DNA of 10,784 nt, taken from assembly GCA_029882335.1 (NCBI GenBank), contig JAOUKW010000116.1, positions 1 through 10,784 on the forward strand, given 5' to 3'. The notes below the pieces were generated by a model. It saw nothing but the letters and a program-made list of their open reading frames with translations, was not told where the DNA came from and made no database searches. A program made the translations under genes and the position numbers. The DNA is from Candidatus Heimdallarchaeota archaeon. Its GTDB lineage: Archaea > Asgardarchaeota > Heimdallarchaeia > Heimdallarchaeales > Kariarchaeaceae. How positions within the stretch are numbered: position 1 is the stretch's first letter; every line of letters begins with the position of its first letter. Below, in pieces: positions 1-6,655 of this stretch.

Positions 1-408
1 AGTTACATCAGTTAATTTTTGACTGCCGTTATCATTTTCGGTGGTGACAGTTAGTGTATATGTACCTGTTAAATTGGAGGTTTCTGCAAAAGCAAAGGTT
101 ATCAAGGTTTCATCATTTGCAGTTGCTGAACCAGGGCTAATTAGTGCAGTTACGGTATTAGATACAGTCCCATTAGTAAAAGTAGCACCTGTGATTGTCA
201 CATCGACATTAGATTTCAATTTAACAACAATTGTAATGTTAAAGATATTATCTTGATTTGCACTTTGAGTAGTTAATTGAACTGTATATTCATCACTACC
301 TTGGTTCATTAAGGTCCATACTATAGCGACTCCTGCTACAGTCAGAGCAATAAGTAGTACAACGGCGACCACTGGAGACACAGCTTTTTTATAATTTTTA
401 AATAACAT
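1..408 (-). CDS. Type IV pilin-like secreted/surface protein, partial (C-terminus beyond window)
   Basis: Reading the minus strand from ATG at 408-406 gives 136 uninterrupted codons to the window edge, so the C-terminus is missing. The N-terminus reads MLFKNYKKAVSPVVAVV followed by a hydrophobic stretch to about residue 31: a short basic leader, then the VSPV hydrophobic segment typical of archaeal Pilin_N/class III signal peptides. By family knowledge, a prepilin peptidase (PibD/EppA type) would cut after KKA and the hydrophobic helix would anchor or assemble the subunit. The rest is rich in Thr, Asn, Val and Ser with alternating beta-strand-like pattern and several N-x-S/T sequons, as in surface-exposed pilin or adhesin domains. 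A Shine-Dalgarno AGGTGA (418-413) lies 4 bases before the ATG and fixes the start. No assembly ATPase or pilus platform gene is visible, so a pilin-like adhesin is as likely as a major pilin. Confidence 0.85.
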   Translation of the reverse strand, partial: MLFKNYKKAVSPVVAVVLLIALTVAGVAIVWTLMNQGSDEYTVQLTTQSANQDNIFNITIVVKLKSNVDVTITGATFTNGTVSNTVTALISPGSATANDETLITFAFAETSNLTGTYTLTVTTENDNGSQKLTDVT

Positions 409-699
409 ATTTTCACCTTTTTAATTGATTTACCAACTTAATGATAAATTAATTTCATATTAAATTATTTCCTTTTGGTATAAAAACTTAGTTTAAGAAT
501 ATTTACCAAATAGAAAATTATTCATTGTTATGGTGCAATATTATTTAATACTGTCGCTGTTATATTATTTATTGAGTTTAATTTTATCTCTAACCTAGCA
601 ATATTGCAATCACCAATTTTGTATTTTATTTAATATCAATAAATTATACAGAATTACTATAGAGGAATATTTTTTAAAAGATTAAGGTGATAGTAATAT
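409..699. promoter_or_regulatory. Divergent intergenic region between pilin-like gene and small unknown gene
   Basis: This 291-base AT-rich spacer must hold the promoters of both flanking, divergently transcribed genes. On the plus strand an AAATTATA element (641-648) lies roughly 50 bases before the GTG at 700 and could be a TATA box. On the minus strand TTTTTATA near 480-488 is a possible box for the pilin-like gene. An imperfect inverted repeat is also present: TGGTGCAATATT (531-542) against AATATTGCAATCACCA (600-615), and the right arm contains the 10-base palindrome GCAATATTGC (598-607). It could be a regulator site shared by the two genes; this is inference only. No further gene is visible. 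Confidence 0.35.
684..690 (+). promoter_or_regulatory. Shine-Dalgarno site AAGGTGA
   Basis: AAGGTGA matches the expected archaeal 16S rRNA complement (GGAGGTGATC). It lies 7 bases before an ATG at 698 and 9 bases before a GTG at 700. The ATG frame stops after 12 codons, while the GTG frame is open for 97 codons. The site therefore supports translation of the small gene from GTG. Confidence 0.6.
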
Positions 700-993
700 G
701 TGGTATGGTCAAATATTAGTAAGAGATATCAGCTAATATCTATACTTGAATCTCTGCAAACATGGGCAAGATTTAATTCAAAGAATAATTTAAGTCGGAT
801 CAATGAATTACGGAACTCATTACTTTTCGGTTCAAATATCACTAAGCAAGAAATCGATGATATTACAGAAAATATTGTTAATATAATTATTAAGTCAAAT
901 GATCAAAATTTGCTTTTGGAATTTTCAAGCTTTATTAGAGATGCACAGGAGAATTATTCAAATATCGATGACTCAATTGCAGAGACAATTTGA
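700..993 (+). CDS. Small hypothetical helical protein (97 aa)
   Basis: Not recognised. The 97-residue product has no membrane segment, no cysteine and no recognisable motif. Its composition (Leu, Ile, Asn, Ser, Glu, Asp) and spacing of hydrophobic residues suggest a small all-helical soluble protein of perhaps four helices: about residues 10-25, 30-42, 49-65 and 69-84. The start is GTG, chosen because AAGGTGA lies 9 bases upstream and an in-frame TAA sits at 694-696. A competing ATG two bases upstream, in another frame, gives only a 12-residue peptide. The gene ends 3 bases before the stop of the opposing pseudoprotease-like gene, so the two are convergent and their 3' ends must overlap as transcripts. 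The good ribosome binding site and protein-like composition favour a real gene. Confidence 0.6.
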   Translation: MVWSNISKRYQLISILESLQTWARFNSKNNLSRINELRNSLLFGSNITKQEIDDITENIVNIIIKSNDQNLLLEFSSFIRDAQENYSNIDDSIAETI

Positions 994-996
994 TTA

Positions 997-2295
997 TTAC
1001 GAAATTAAAGGAATGGAAAAAAATCCGAATGAGAATGAAATTATAATAACTATAACATAAGTAAAAGGTATTTTGCTGACAGTATCTAAGGTTTCAGGCA
1101 CATTATATTTCTCATGAATATACATAAACAAGAAAACTAGGATGATACTGGATCTAAACAGAAGTAGTATTACTAAATAAGTTATAATACTATGCCATCT
1201 TCTTGATACAATAGAGCTGAGCAAAAAACCTCCATTCGTACGAGAAACTGGAAGTAAATTTATGCCCGAAATATAGAATCCAATTAATGCTGCGACAGTT
1301 ATTGGATGCATAACAAAACCTTCGGTACTTGACATATCTACACCAATGATGGATGCAAAATTTACAATTACCTTCCATCCGACGGGTTTATACGAACCAG
1401 AAACAAATGGTATGAAATTCTTTTGTACAGGATTATCAACAACCTCTCCTAGATTAAATGAATATATAATGGTCATTAATGATAAAATCCATGCGATGAG
1501 GGGACCCCAAAGCATTTTCCTAATTAGCTCCATTTTAGTAACAGAAATTTCTTTTTCATTTAAAAAATTACCCAAAGTCCCAAGATCAGCCAAAGGAGGA
1601 ACGGGAATATAAAAAGGAGCTATTTTGTTGGGTTGTTTGAGAATAATAAGCATATACATATGTATATCCTTGATTATCATAAAAATAAGTACAACAGTGG
1701 TAAATAAATAGGAATGATATACAGTAGAAGGAGAGAATTGGAAACCGGATATATGGTACCCAGAATAGTCAGATTCATTTGATTGAGCATAATATTCAGC
1801 ATATAGTATTCCTGAGAGAAATATTGTAATTAATGAAATAATAAAGGAAATTTTTGAAATTCTATTTTGGTTTGGATTTGTTTCAATAAATGTAAAGGTT
1901 ATTTCATATAGATTTGAAAAATTCTTATATTTTTTTATAATTGGAAATAATCCAGCGTAGATATCTTTACTCGCCTCGATAAGTGAATTAAATTTTTCTA
2001 CGAAATTACTTTTCTCTGCTTCAACAATAAATCTTGGTGGTGCTTTATTTACTACATATCGAATGGTAAAATTTCTTTCGATTATAGATTTTAAATCATT
2101 TAAACTAAATGTAAAGATAACTCTTCCGTTTTTTTTGATATGAAACATATTACGAACTTCATTTTCTTTCATATCCTCTTCTTTATTTTTATAATAATCA
2201 TCAGATACGAGTAATTCAGCATTACAATTGGAACATTGACCGGTCTCTGTTCTTGTATTACAATTCCAGCAAATTACAAATCTTGATTCAGTCAC
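997..2295 (-). CDS. Zinc-ribbon multipass membrane protein, degenerate site-2 protease (M50) homologue
   Basis: The 432-residue product starts with a short zinc ribbon (C9-x2-C12, C21-x2-C24), then a soluble region (about 45-140), then roughly six to eight membrane segments from residue 147. The second half aligns by eye with S2P/M50 proteases of the EGY1/archaeal type. APFYIPVP (226-233) matches their PYFIPxP, GTLGNF (239-244) matches GTLGA/GTFGA, WGP (263-265) matches the conserved GP, and HP plus NLLPVSRTNGG (346-356) match HP and NLLPxxxLDGG, with near-exact spacing. The position of the HExxH motif, fixed by 14 residues to FYIP, reads KDIHM (209-213), and the ligand Asp of LDGG is Asn354. 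Both zinc-binding motifs are therefore lost, which implies a non-proteolytic role such as binding membrane clients. The GTG start is the only usual start codon after an in-frame upstream stop; GGAAA just before it is a weak ribosome site. Confidence 0.75.
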   Translation of the reverse strand: MTESRFVICWNCNTRTETGQCSNCNAELLVSDDYYKNKEEDMKENEVRNMFHIKKNGRVIFTFSLNDLKSIIERNFTIRYVVNKAPPRFIVEAEKSNFVEKFNSLIEASKDIYAGLFPIIKKYKNFSNLYEITFTFIETNPNQNRISKISFIISLITIFLSGILYAEYYAQSNESDYSGYHISGFQFSPSTVYHSYLFTTVVLIFMIIKDIHMYMLIILKQPNKIAPFYIPVPPLADLGTLGNFLNEKEISVTKMELIRKMLWGPLIAWILSLMTIIYSFNLGEVVDNPVQKNFIPFVSGSYKPVGWKVIVNFASIIGVDMSSTEGFVMHPITVAALIGFYISGINLLPVSRTNGGFLLSSIVSRRWHSIITYLVILLLFRSSIILVFLFMYIHEKYNVPETLDTVSKIPFTYVIVIIISFSFGFFSIPLIS

Positions 2296-2450
2296 TTTCC
2301 AAATTATTTTTTATGATCGTACTATTAATACTATGTAATCTGAACCATTAAATTTGATGTACAAATTGCTTATTTGTTTTTAAAAATAATTTCTTGAATG
2401 ATTGATTTAAACCAATTTATTTTAATTAGTTTAGTGTGAATATGTGTTAA

Positions 2451-2936
2451 GTGATAAAAAATGAGAATATTCTAATTCGATTACCTAACATATCTGATTT
2501 GGAGGATATAGTTAGTATTAATAGAATTAGCCTACCTGAAAATTATTCAGTTGCACATTTTGTAGAACTCATTAACTCATGGCAAGATACTAGTTGTGTT
2601 GCATTATTGGATAATAAAGTGGTTGGTTATATATTAATGAGAATTGTAGGACCTGGATTTTTCACTTTAAATAAATCTCAGAAATCAAAAGGTCATATAA
2701 TTTCAGTTGCAGTATTACCGGATGCAAGAAGAAAAGGTATAGGAATTAAAATGATGAAATTCGTAATGGAGAAAGCAAAAAATATAGCTTTAGTTAATGA
2801 AATAACATTAGAAGTCAGAGAATCAAATTACGAAGCAAGAAATTTATACAAAAAATTAAATTTTATTGATGAAAAAGTACTCAAACAGTATTATTCAGAT
2901 GGTGAAAATGCAATATTAATGAAATTGAATTTATAA
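2451..2936 (+). CDS. GNAT N-acetyltransferase, archaeal Ard1/RimI-like (NatA-type protein N-terminal acetyltransferase)
   Basis: At 161 residues this is a full-length single GNAT domain. Visible signatures are the acceptor-side SLPENY (27-32), beta4 GHIISVAVLP (81-90), the acetyl-CoA pyrophosphate loop RRKGIG (93-98), the LEVRESNYEARNLYKKLNF block (120-138), and KQYYSDGENA (145-154). These are the hallmarks of archaeal Ard1/RimI enzymes, which transfer acetyl from acetyl-CoA to the N-terminal amino group of Ser/Ala/Thr/Met-starting proteins in the cytosol. The GTG start follows directly after an in-frame TAA (2448-2450), so no longer protein is possible, and the conserved ILIRLP strand rules out a much later start. 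No clear ribosome site precedes it. It is divergent from the pseudoprotease-like gene. A 29-bp tandem repeat begins within its last codons. Exact acceptor specificity cannot be read from sequence. Confidence 0.9.
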   Translation: MIKNENILIRLPNISDLEDIVSINRISLPENYSVAHFVELINSWQDTSCVALLDNKVVGYILMRIVGPGFFTLNKSQKSKGHIISVAVLPDARRKGIGIKMMKFVMEKAKNIALVNEITLEVRESNYEARNLYKKLNFIDEKVLKQYYSDGENAILMKLNL

Positions 2937-3044
2937 TATATAGAATAGTTAAATTGAATGTATAAGACCTAGAATAGTTAAATTGAATGTATAAGACCTA
3001 GAATAGTTAAATTGAATGTATTAGATATAGAATAGTTATTTAGT
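2922..3044 (+). repeat. 29-bp direct tandem repeat array
   Basis: The unit TAGAATAGTTAAATTGAATG plus TATAAGACC is repeated head to tail without spacers. Copies are 2941-2969, 2970-2998 (identical) and 2999-3027 (last bases changed to TTAGATA). A fourth copy from 3028 matches only for about 11 bases. A diverged half-unit (AAATTGAAT at 2922, about 15 of 19 matching) lies inside the final codons of the acetyltransferase gene. A further TAGAATAGAT occurs at 3083-3092, directly before the ATG of the next gene. All frames contain stops. It may be a minisatellite that arose by slippage, or a set of binding sites; contiguity excludes CRISPR. Confidence 0.9.
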
Positions 3045-3051
3045 TATAAAA
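3044..3051 (+). promoter_or_regulatory. Putative TATA box for the 142-residue unknown gene
   Basis: TTATAAAA, followed by more A residues, lies about 45 bases before the ATG at 3094. A typical archaeal spacing of about 25 bases to transcription start would give a leader of roughly 20 bases. No Shine-Dalgarno motif is present in that leader. Assigned from sequence and spacing only. Confidence 0.35.
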
Positions 3052-3093
3052 AAAGAACTACATATTTTAAAATCACTAAAGTATAGAATAGAT

Positions 3094-3522
3094 ATGGAAA
3101 ATAACTTTGACCAAAGCACAATCACAAATAATATACACAAATTCAAACCGGAATTGATTGATGAAATAATGGCATTGATAAATATATCAAAGGATGTATC
3201 ACCTCTTACGGATATAAATCATATACAAAAACAATTCAACCTTAATCTTCACTATCTTAAAACCCCGGTAGAAAATATGTGGACACCATATCGTAACTTG
3301 ATTAGAATTATTGCAAAAATTGCGAATTCCAATTTTCCAAATAAAATCAATTCAATTAATCTCGAATCAATGGCTTGTGGTTGTGATTTCTTCAAAGGAA
3401 GAATTAAGATAAATGATGACAATGGTTTAGATTATTATGGAGAATACAAATGGCAATGGACTGCATTTCGAGGGTATGATAAAACATTTGATAAATTTAC
3501 TAAATTTCCTAATTTAATATAG
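3094..3522 (+). CDS. Hypothetical protein (142 aa)
   Basis: Not recognised. The product is soluble, with no signal peptide or membrane segment. The N-terminal half looks helical (about residues 16-32 and 64-80). The C-terminal half, from about residue 85, looks beta-rich and aromatic: a CGCDFFKGRIKIND segment (94-107) followed by DYYGEYKWQWTAFRGYD (112-128), which could form strands of a small sheet. The CxC pair (94, 96) could bind metal but has no partner motif. ATG at 3094 is the first good start and has no ribosome site, consistent with a short leader from the TATA-like element at 3044. The gene stands alone between the repeat array and a convergent membrane-protein gene 20 bases downstream. 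Reading-frame length and composition support a real gene; no function is proposed. Confidence 0.7.
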   Translation: MENNFDQSTITNNIHKFKPELIDEIMALINISKDVSPLTDINHIQKQFNLNLHYLKTPVENMWTPYRNLIRIIAKIANSNFPNKINSINLESMACGCDFFKGRIKINDDNGLDYYGEYKWQWTAFRGYDKTFDKFTKFPNLI

Positions 3523-3542
3523 GATTAAAATATCAAAATTAC

Positions 3543-4412
3543 TTAAAAGAATAGTCTAAAGAAATAGTTGGTAGCTCGTAATGATCCAGAGGCCATAAGT
3601 AAAGTCATTATTAAGGCCCAATTTTCAAAAAATACGGCAAATGTAGTAGTAAGAATTAAAGCACCAGCACCAATCATAGCTATTCCAGCAATCATACAAA
3701 TGAGCTTACTAAAAACTGATTTGTATCCTAAACTTGAGAATAACATAAATAAACCGGATGCAGCAATTATTGCACCTAAAATCATGAAATTGGTTTCTAA
3801 ATCAGATACTATTCTGTCTGATTGTGGTTTTGGATAATAAAATACATATACAAAAAAGCCAGAGACTGCAGCAAAACTAAGAAAATCTAATAAACCTAAA
3901 AATTTATTTCGTTCCTTTTCAGTTAGCCAAAGAATAAACGAAATCGCAGCAACTGCACCTAGAGGACCAACAACAAATAATATAGAAGTACCATATGTAA
4001 GACTGTTTATAATATAGACAAGATTTGGAACTGTAGACCCATTTGTTAATGCATTTATAACATCCTGAGGCATGAAACCCTCGACTCCATGTAATACCAT
4101 ATTATATGAACCCCATGCAAATAAGGCACAAGTAATTAAACCTAAGAATGCTGCAAAACGAGATTTTTGCTTTGAACTTGTATCTGCTTCTCTTGTTAGA
4201 TTACTAGCCTGTTCTATTGAAATTCCTGCTAATTCTTGGTATTGTTTTTTCAGCTTCTTTTCATATTCAACAAGTTTAGCGTGGCTTTCAATATTTTCTT
4301 TTGACTTATTTTTCTTCATCTCCTTTTCTAGATCAGCAATATCTTTTGCAACCTGATCTAAATCCAATCTAAGTTTTGTCCGTAAACGTTTAGTATCTTC
4401 CACGTTATTCAT
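3543..4412 (-). CDS. Coiled-coil, multipass membrane protein of unknown function
   Basis: Not assigned to a family. The 289-residue product has a charged N-terminal region (about 5-80) rich in Lys, Glu, Leu and Asp with heptad-like spacing, especially 15-62, which should form a cytoplasmic coiled coil or helical hairpin. About six hydrophobic segments follow: roughly 87-107, 141-163, 171-192, 209-228, 234-258 and 260-278. The loop 108-130 contains an N-x-S sequon in NGSTVPN. There is no signal peptide, catalytic motif or cysteine cluster. The ATG is followed by a hydrophilic start and preceded by a very A/T-rich leader; a GGAG about 25 bases upstream is too distant to be a ribosome site. It faces away from the Lrp-like regulator, and their shared 286-base spacer could allow joint control. 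A stress, transport or membrane-organising role would be speculation. Confidence 0.8.
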   Translation of the reverse strand: MNNVEDTKRLRTKLRLDLDQVAKDIADLEKEMKKNKSKENIESHAKLVEYEKKLKKQYQELAGISIEQASNLTREADTSSKQKSRFAAFLGLITCALFAWGSYNMVLHGVEGFMPQDVINALTNGSTVPNLVYIINSLTYGTSILFVVGPLGAVAAISFILWLTEKERNKFLGLLDFLSFAAVSGFFVYVFYYPKPQSDRIVSDLETNFMILGAIIAASGLFMLFSSLGYKSVFSKLICMIAGIAMIGAGALILTTTFAVFFENWALIMTLLMASGSLRATNYFFRLFF

Positions 4413-4698
4413 ATATTTTTTTTAAATATATTATTTCTCCTGTATTTGTTTAAAGATGCGCGGAAAAAATTTTATTTCTAGACTTTTGAACCAAAACAAT
4501 TTTTATTTCGATGATTAATAAAAGTACAAAATCAAATTCAAACTCAAATTTATTTCATATTTTAAACAGAGAAAATAATAAACAAAGATCAAAATGAAAG
4601 TATCAGGTATATGAAACTTCAAGAGATGATTTATCAGTATCAACAAGAAATAATAGGTTCAATGATATTTAGAGTGGATGTATGTATAGGTTGATATT
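4413..4698. promoter_or_regulatory. Divergent intergenic region upstream of the Lrp-like regulator and coiled-coil membrane protein
   Basis: This 286-base AT-rich spacer separates two divergent genes. Possible TATA-like elements include TATATTTAAA on the minus strand close to the membrane-protein start, and TATTTTAAA near 4558-4566 on the plus strand. A 27-codon open frame (ATG 4611 to TGA 4694) ends just before the regulator's ATG; it could be a leader peptide but nothing else supports it. Because Lrp/AsnC regulators commonly bind their own promoters, an operator is expected here, but no clear symmetric site was identified. Confidence 0.3.
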
Positions 4699-5583
4699 AT
4701 GGATCATATTGACCTAGCAATCCTTCATCAGTTAATGAAAAATTGTCGTGTAACGAATAGAGAAATAGCAAATGTGACAAATTTATCAGTAAGTGCAGTT
4801 CATAAACGAATAAAAGCATTAGAAGAAGAAAATGTGATTATTGATTATACTGCCAGACCGAGCATTACCGCATTAAATTGTATTCCAGTAGTCATCATAG
4901 GTAAATCACGATCAGATTCAATGGAGGAAATTAAGAATAAAATTGGGAATCATGAAAATGTATTTGCACTTTCAATAGCAAGCGGGAATTATCTCTACAT
5001 TTCCATATTGCTACGCAATCTCTCAGAATTAAGAGATGCGGTTACTACAATTACAATACTTGGTGATATAGATGAACCTATTGTAGGTATTGTTAATGAA
5101 GGTTTCAAAACTCAATCCAAGCGTTTTTCGGAGATAGAACGTAAAATATTAAAGACAATAAGTAGAAATGGTAAAAAATCATATACCGATATATCACAAG
5201 AAATCGGGTCATCTGTAAAAACTGTGAAAAGAATTATTGAACGAATGATAGAAGATGATTCTGTTACATTTACAATTGAGTGGGCTCCATTATATAGAGA
5301 AAGTTTTGTTTCAGTCATTCATATAAATATTAATACTGGAGACAATATATTAGAAATACAAAAAGATATCTTCGAAAAATTTAACAAAAATATTATAATC
5401 AGTGCTATTTTCAGTAATATTCCTAATTTTATACTTCTTGAAATATGGACACAAACTCCCAGTGAAAACCAGTTAATAATTGAGAAACTTCAAGAGCAAG
5501 ATTATAAAAATGTCACACCACATATCCTTTTATCAATATCTTGGTACAAATGCTGGGTGGATAATTTATTTTATATCGAATAA
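4699..5583 (+). CDS. Tandem Lrp/AsnC-like winged-helix transcriptional regulator
   Basis: The 294-residue protein looks like two fused Lrp/AsnC halves. Residues 3-50 form a first AsnC-type helix-turn-helix (DLAILHQLMKNCRVTNREIA, then SVSAVHKRIKALEEENVI). Residues about 60-133 look like an alpha/beta RAM-type effector domain. Residues 144-195 form a second winged helix (SEIERKILKTISRNGKKSYT, then KTVKRIIERMIED), and 200-290 a second alpha/beta domain. Normal Lrp-family proteins are about 150 residues with one copy and dimerise; a tandem protein would supply two DNA-binding heads in one chain. The likely role is transcription control in response to a small ligand, unidentified. ATG 4699 is supported by an in-frame TAG at 4687-4689 and a modest AGG ribosome site at 4688-4690. 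Siroheme decarboxylase (AhbA/AhbB), which shares this fold, was considered but its typical C-terminal motifs are not seen. Confidence 0.82.
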   Translation: MDHIDLAILHQLMKNCRVTNREIANVTNLSVSAVHKRIKALEEENVIIDYTARPSITALNCIPVVIIGKSRSDSMEEIKNKIGNHENVFALSIASGNYLYISILLRNLSELRDAVTTITILGDIDEPIVGIVNEGFKTQSKRFSEIERKILKTISRNGKKSYTDISQEIGSSVKTVKRIIERMIEDDSVTFTIEWAPLYRESFVSVIHININTGDNILEIQKDIFEKFNKNIIISAIFSNIPNFILLEIWTQTPSENQLIIEKLQEQDYKNVTPHILLSISWYKCWVDNLFYIE

Positions 5584-5875
5584 ATGGAAGTGGTATAAAT
5601 AGGTATGGTATAAACGGAGGTCATTTTTTCCACCACTCAGGATAAAAAACCGATTTCTGATTGGAATAGTTCATTCAATTTTTACTTAGTATTGAATAAA
5701 ATTTTGACCAAAAACTTCTTGAATTTACTATACAGATCGATTTAACAAAATGTAATAGTAATTCATCTTGTTACCTTGTCATTGTCATTTCTATTTTTTG
5801 TCGTATTTGAATAACGAGATTTTATATTATATTTTGTATTTATATATCTTATACAAAAAATAAAAGGTGAATCCA
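5584..5875. other. Intergenic region with duplicated TGGTATAAA and an orphan ribosome-site-like motif
   Basis: This 292-base spacer separates two co-directional genes. TGGTATAAA occurs twice, at 5591-5599 and 5606-5614, 15 bases apart; each copy contains a TATA-box-like GTATAAA. Next comes GGAGGTCA (5617-5624), the closest match in the window to the full anti-16S sequence, but no ATG, GTG or TTG lies at a usable distance after it. A run of six T (5624-5629) follows and could be a U-rich terminator for the regulator gene. The AT-rich segment 5821-5862, including TATATAT around 5840, probably holds the promoter of the downstream membrane-protein gene. No convincing protein or RNA gene is visible. 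Confidence 0.35.
5865..5870 (+). promoter_or_regulatory. Shine-Dalgarno site AGGTGA setting a TTG start
   Basis: AGGTGA lies 5 bases before TTG at 5876-5878. The only other in-frame candidate, GTG at 5867, is itself inside this motif and would have no ribosome site of its own. The site therefore favours TTG as the true start of the downstream membrane protein, three codons shorter than the longest open frame. Confidence 0.65.
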
Positions 5876-6562
5876 TTGAATTTAAGTGAATCTAACAAAT
5901 CTTCAGTAGCAAAAGTACCAACCAAGAATAATATAATTTTCATTTCTAGACTTATAGGTTTGTCCTGGATAATAATGTTCTTTCTTGCAATTCCAACTGT
6001 TTTATTAATAATAGAAAAAATTATCGTAGATGGAAATATTGAGGGCAGTCAGAATAATATTAAAGAAAATAGAGGACTGTTTATTTTCGGATTTATACTT
6101 TACTTCATTATTCTAGTGTTAGATACAGGGATAGCAATCGGTCTTTATCATCTTTTTAAGTTTGAAAGGAGAAACATTGTAATTAGTATGGTAACCCTAA
6201 GATTATTGTATGTTTGTGCAATAGCCATTAGTCTAATCTTTTTGGCAACACAGAACATTCAAAATTATTTTCTTGGATTACCACTATCATATTCTTTCTT
6301 CATTATTCATTTATTTTTACTTGGATATATAGTGTATAATTCAAGTTATGTAGCAAAACCACTTGGCACAATTTTAATTATCTCCTCATTTAGTTATGTA
6401 ATTACAATATTTGGTGAATTCCTAATTGATGAGAAATTATTATCCTTTTTATTACCCATTGCAATGATACCAGCAGCTTTAGCGGAAATTACATTTGGGA
6501 TCTATTTATTAGTAAAGGGAAAGGAAATTGATGAAAAAATTACGGAAAAGAAATTGATATAA
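5876..6562 (+). CDS. DUF4386-like six-pass membrane protein
   Basis: The 228-residue product (counted from TTG 5876) has a short polar N-terminus, then about six membrane segments: roughly residues 26-46, 67-93, 98-122, 135-155, 161-182 and 185-212. It ends in a charged tail (KGKEIDEK). The pattern resembles DUF4386: an opening SRLIGLSWIIMF, a second helix ending DTGIAIGLYHLF, a third with LRLLYVCAIAISL, then IIHLFLLGYIVYNSSYV, a PLGTILIISSFSYVI helix, and a final LPAALAE-like segment (IPAALAEITFGIYLLVKG). The biochemical role of DUF4386 proteins is unknown to me; they are integral membrane proteins of about 210-240 residues, and this length fits. The start is chosen from the AGGTGA site 5 bases upstream. 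It converges on the HerA-like gene with 93 bases between stops and appears to be a single-gene unit. Confidence 0.8.
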   Translation: MNLSESNKSSVAKVPTKNNIIFISRLIGLSWIIMFFLAIPTVLLIIEKIIVDGNIEGSQNNIKENRGLFIFGFILYFIILVLDTGIAIGLYHLFKFERRNIVISMVTLRLLYVCAIAISLIFLATQNIQNYFLGLPLSYSFFIIHLFLLGYIVYNSSYVAKPLGTILIISSFSYVITIFGEFLIDEKLLSFLLPIAMIPAALAEITFGIYLLVKGKEIDEKITEKKLI

Positions 6563-6655
6563 TATTTATCGATAAAATATTTTCAATAAAATCAAATAGA
6601 ATAAATAACTAAAGGTATTTCTTATTTTTAATTTATAGAGTTAATTAATGAGAAA

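Noticed and set aside
41..256. Plus-strand open frame over the left end
   Set aside because: It lies opposite the pilin-like gene, which has a clear signal peptide and ribosome site; the plus-strand product is a low-complexity shadow.
2941..3027. Regular 29-bp repeats as a CRISPR array
   Set aside because: The copies are directly joined with no unique spacers, and no cas gene is nearby.
4072..4356. Plus-strand open frames within the coiled-coil membrane gene (also 3568-3837)
   Set aside because: They mirror the antisense of a well-formed membrane protein; their Ser/Phe/Ile-rich products are typical shadows.
4611..4694. 27-codon open frame before the Lrp-like gene as a leader peptide
   Set aside because: Short, without a ribosome site or attenuator-like structure; chance is likely.
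4699..5583. Siroheme decarboxylase (AhbA/AhbB fusion) instead of a regulator
   Set aside because: The fold is shared, but the typical His/Trp-rich C-terminal motifs are not visible and no heme-pathway genes are nearby.
5867..5875. GTG at 5867 as the start of the DUF4386-like gene
   Set aside because: The GTG is part of the AGGTGA ribosome site, which is correctly spaced for the TTG at 5876.
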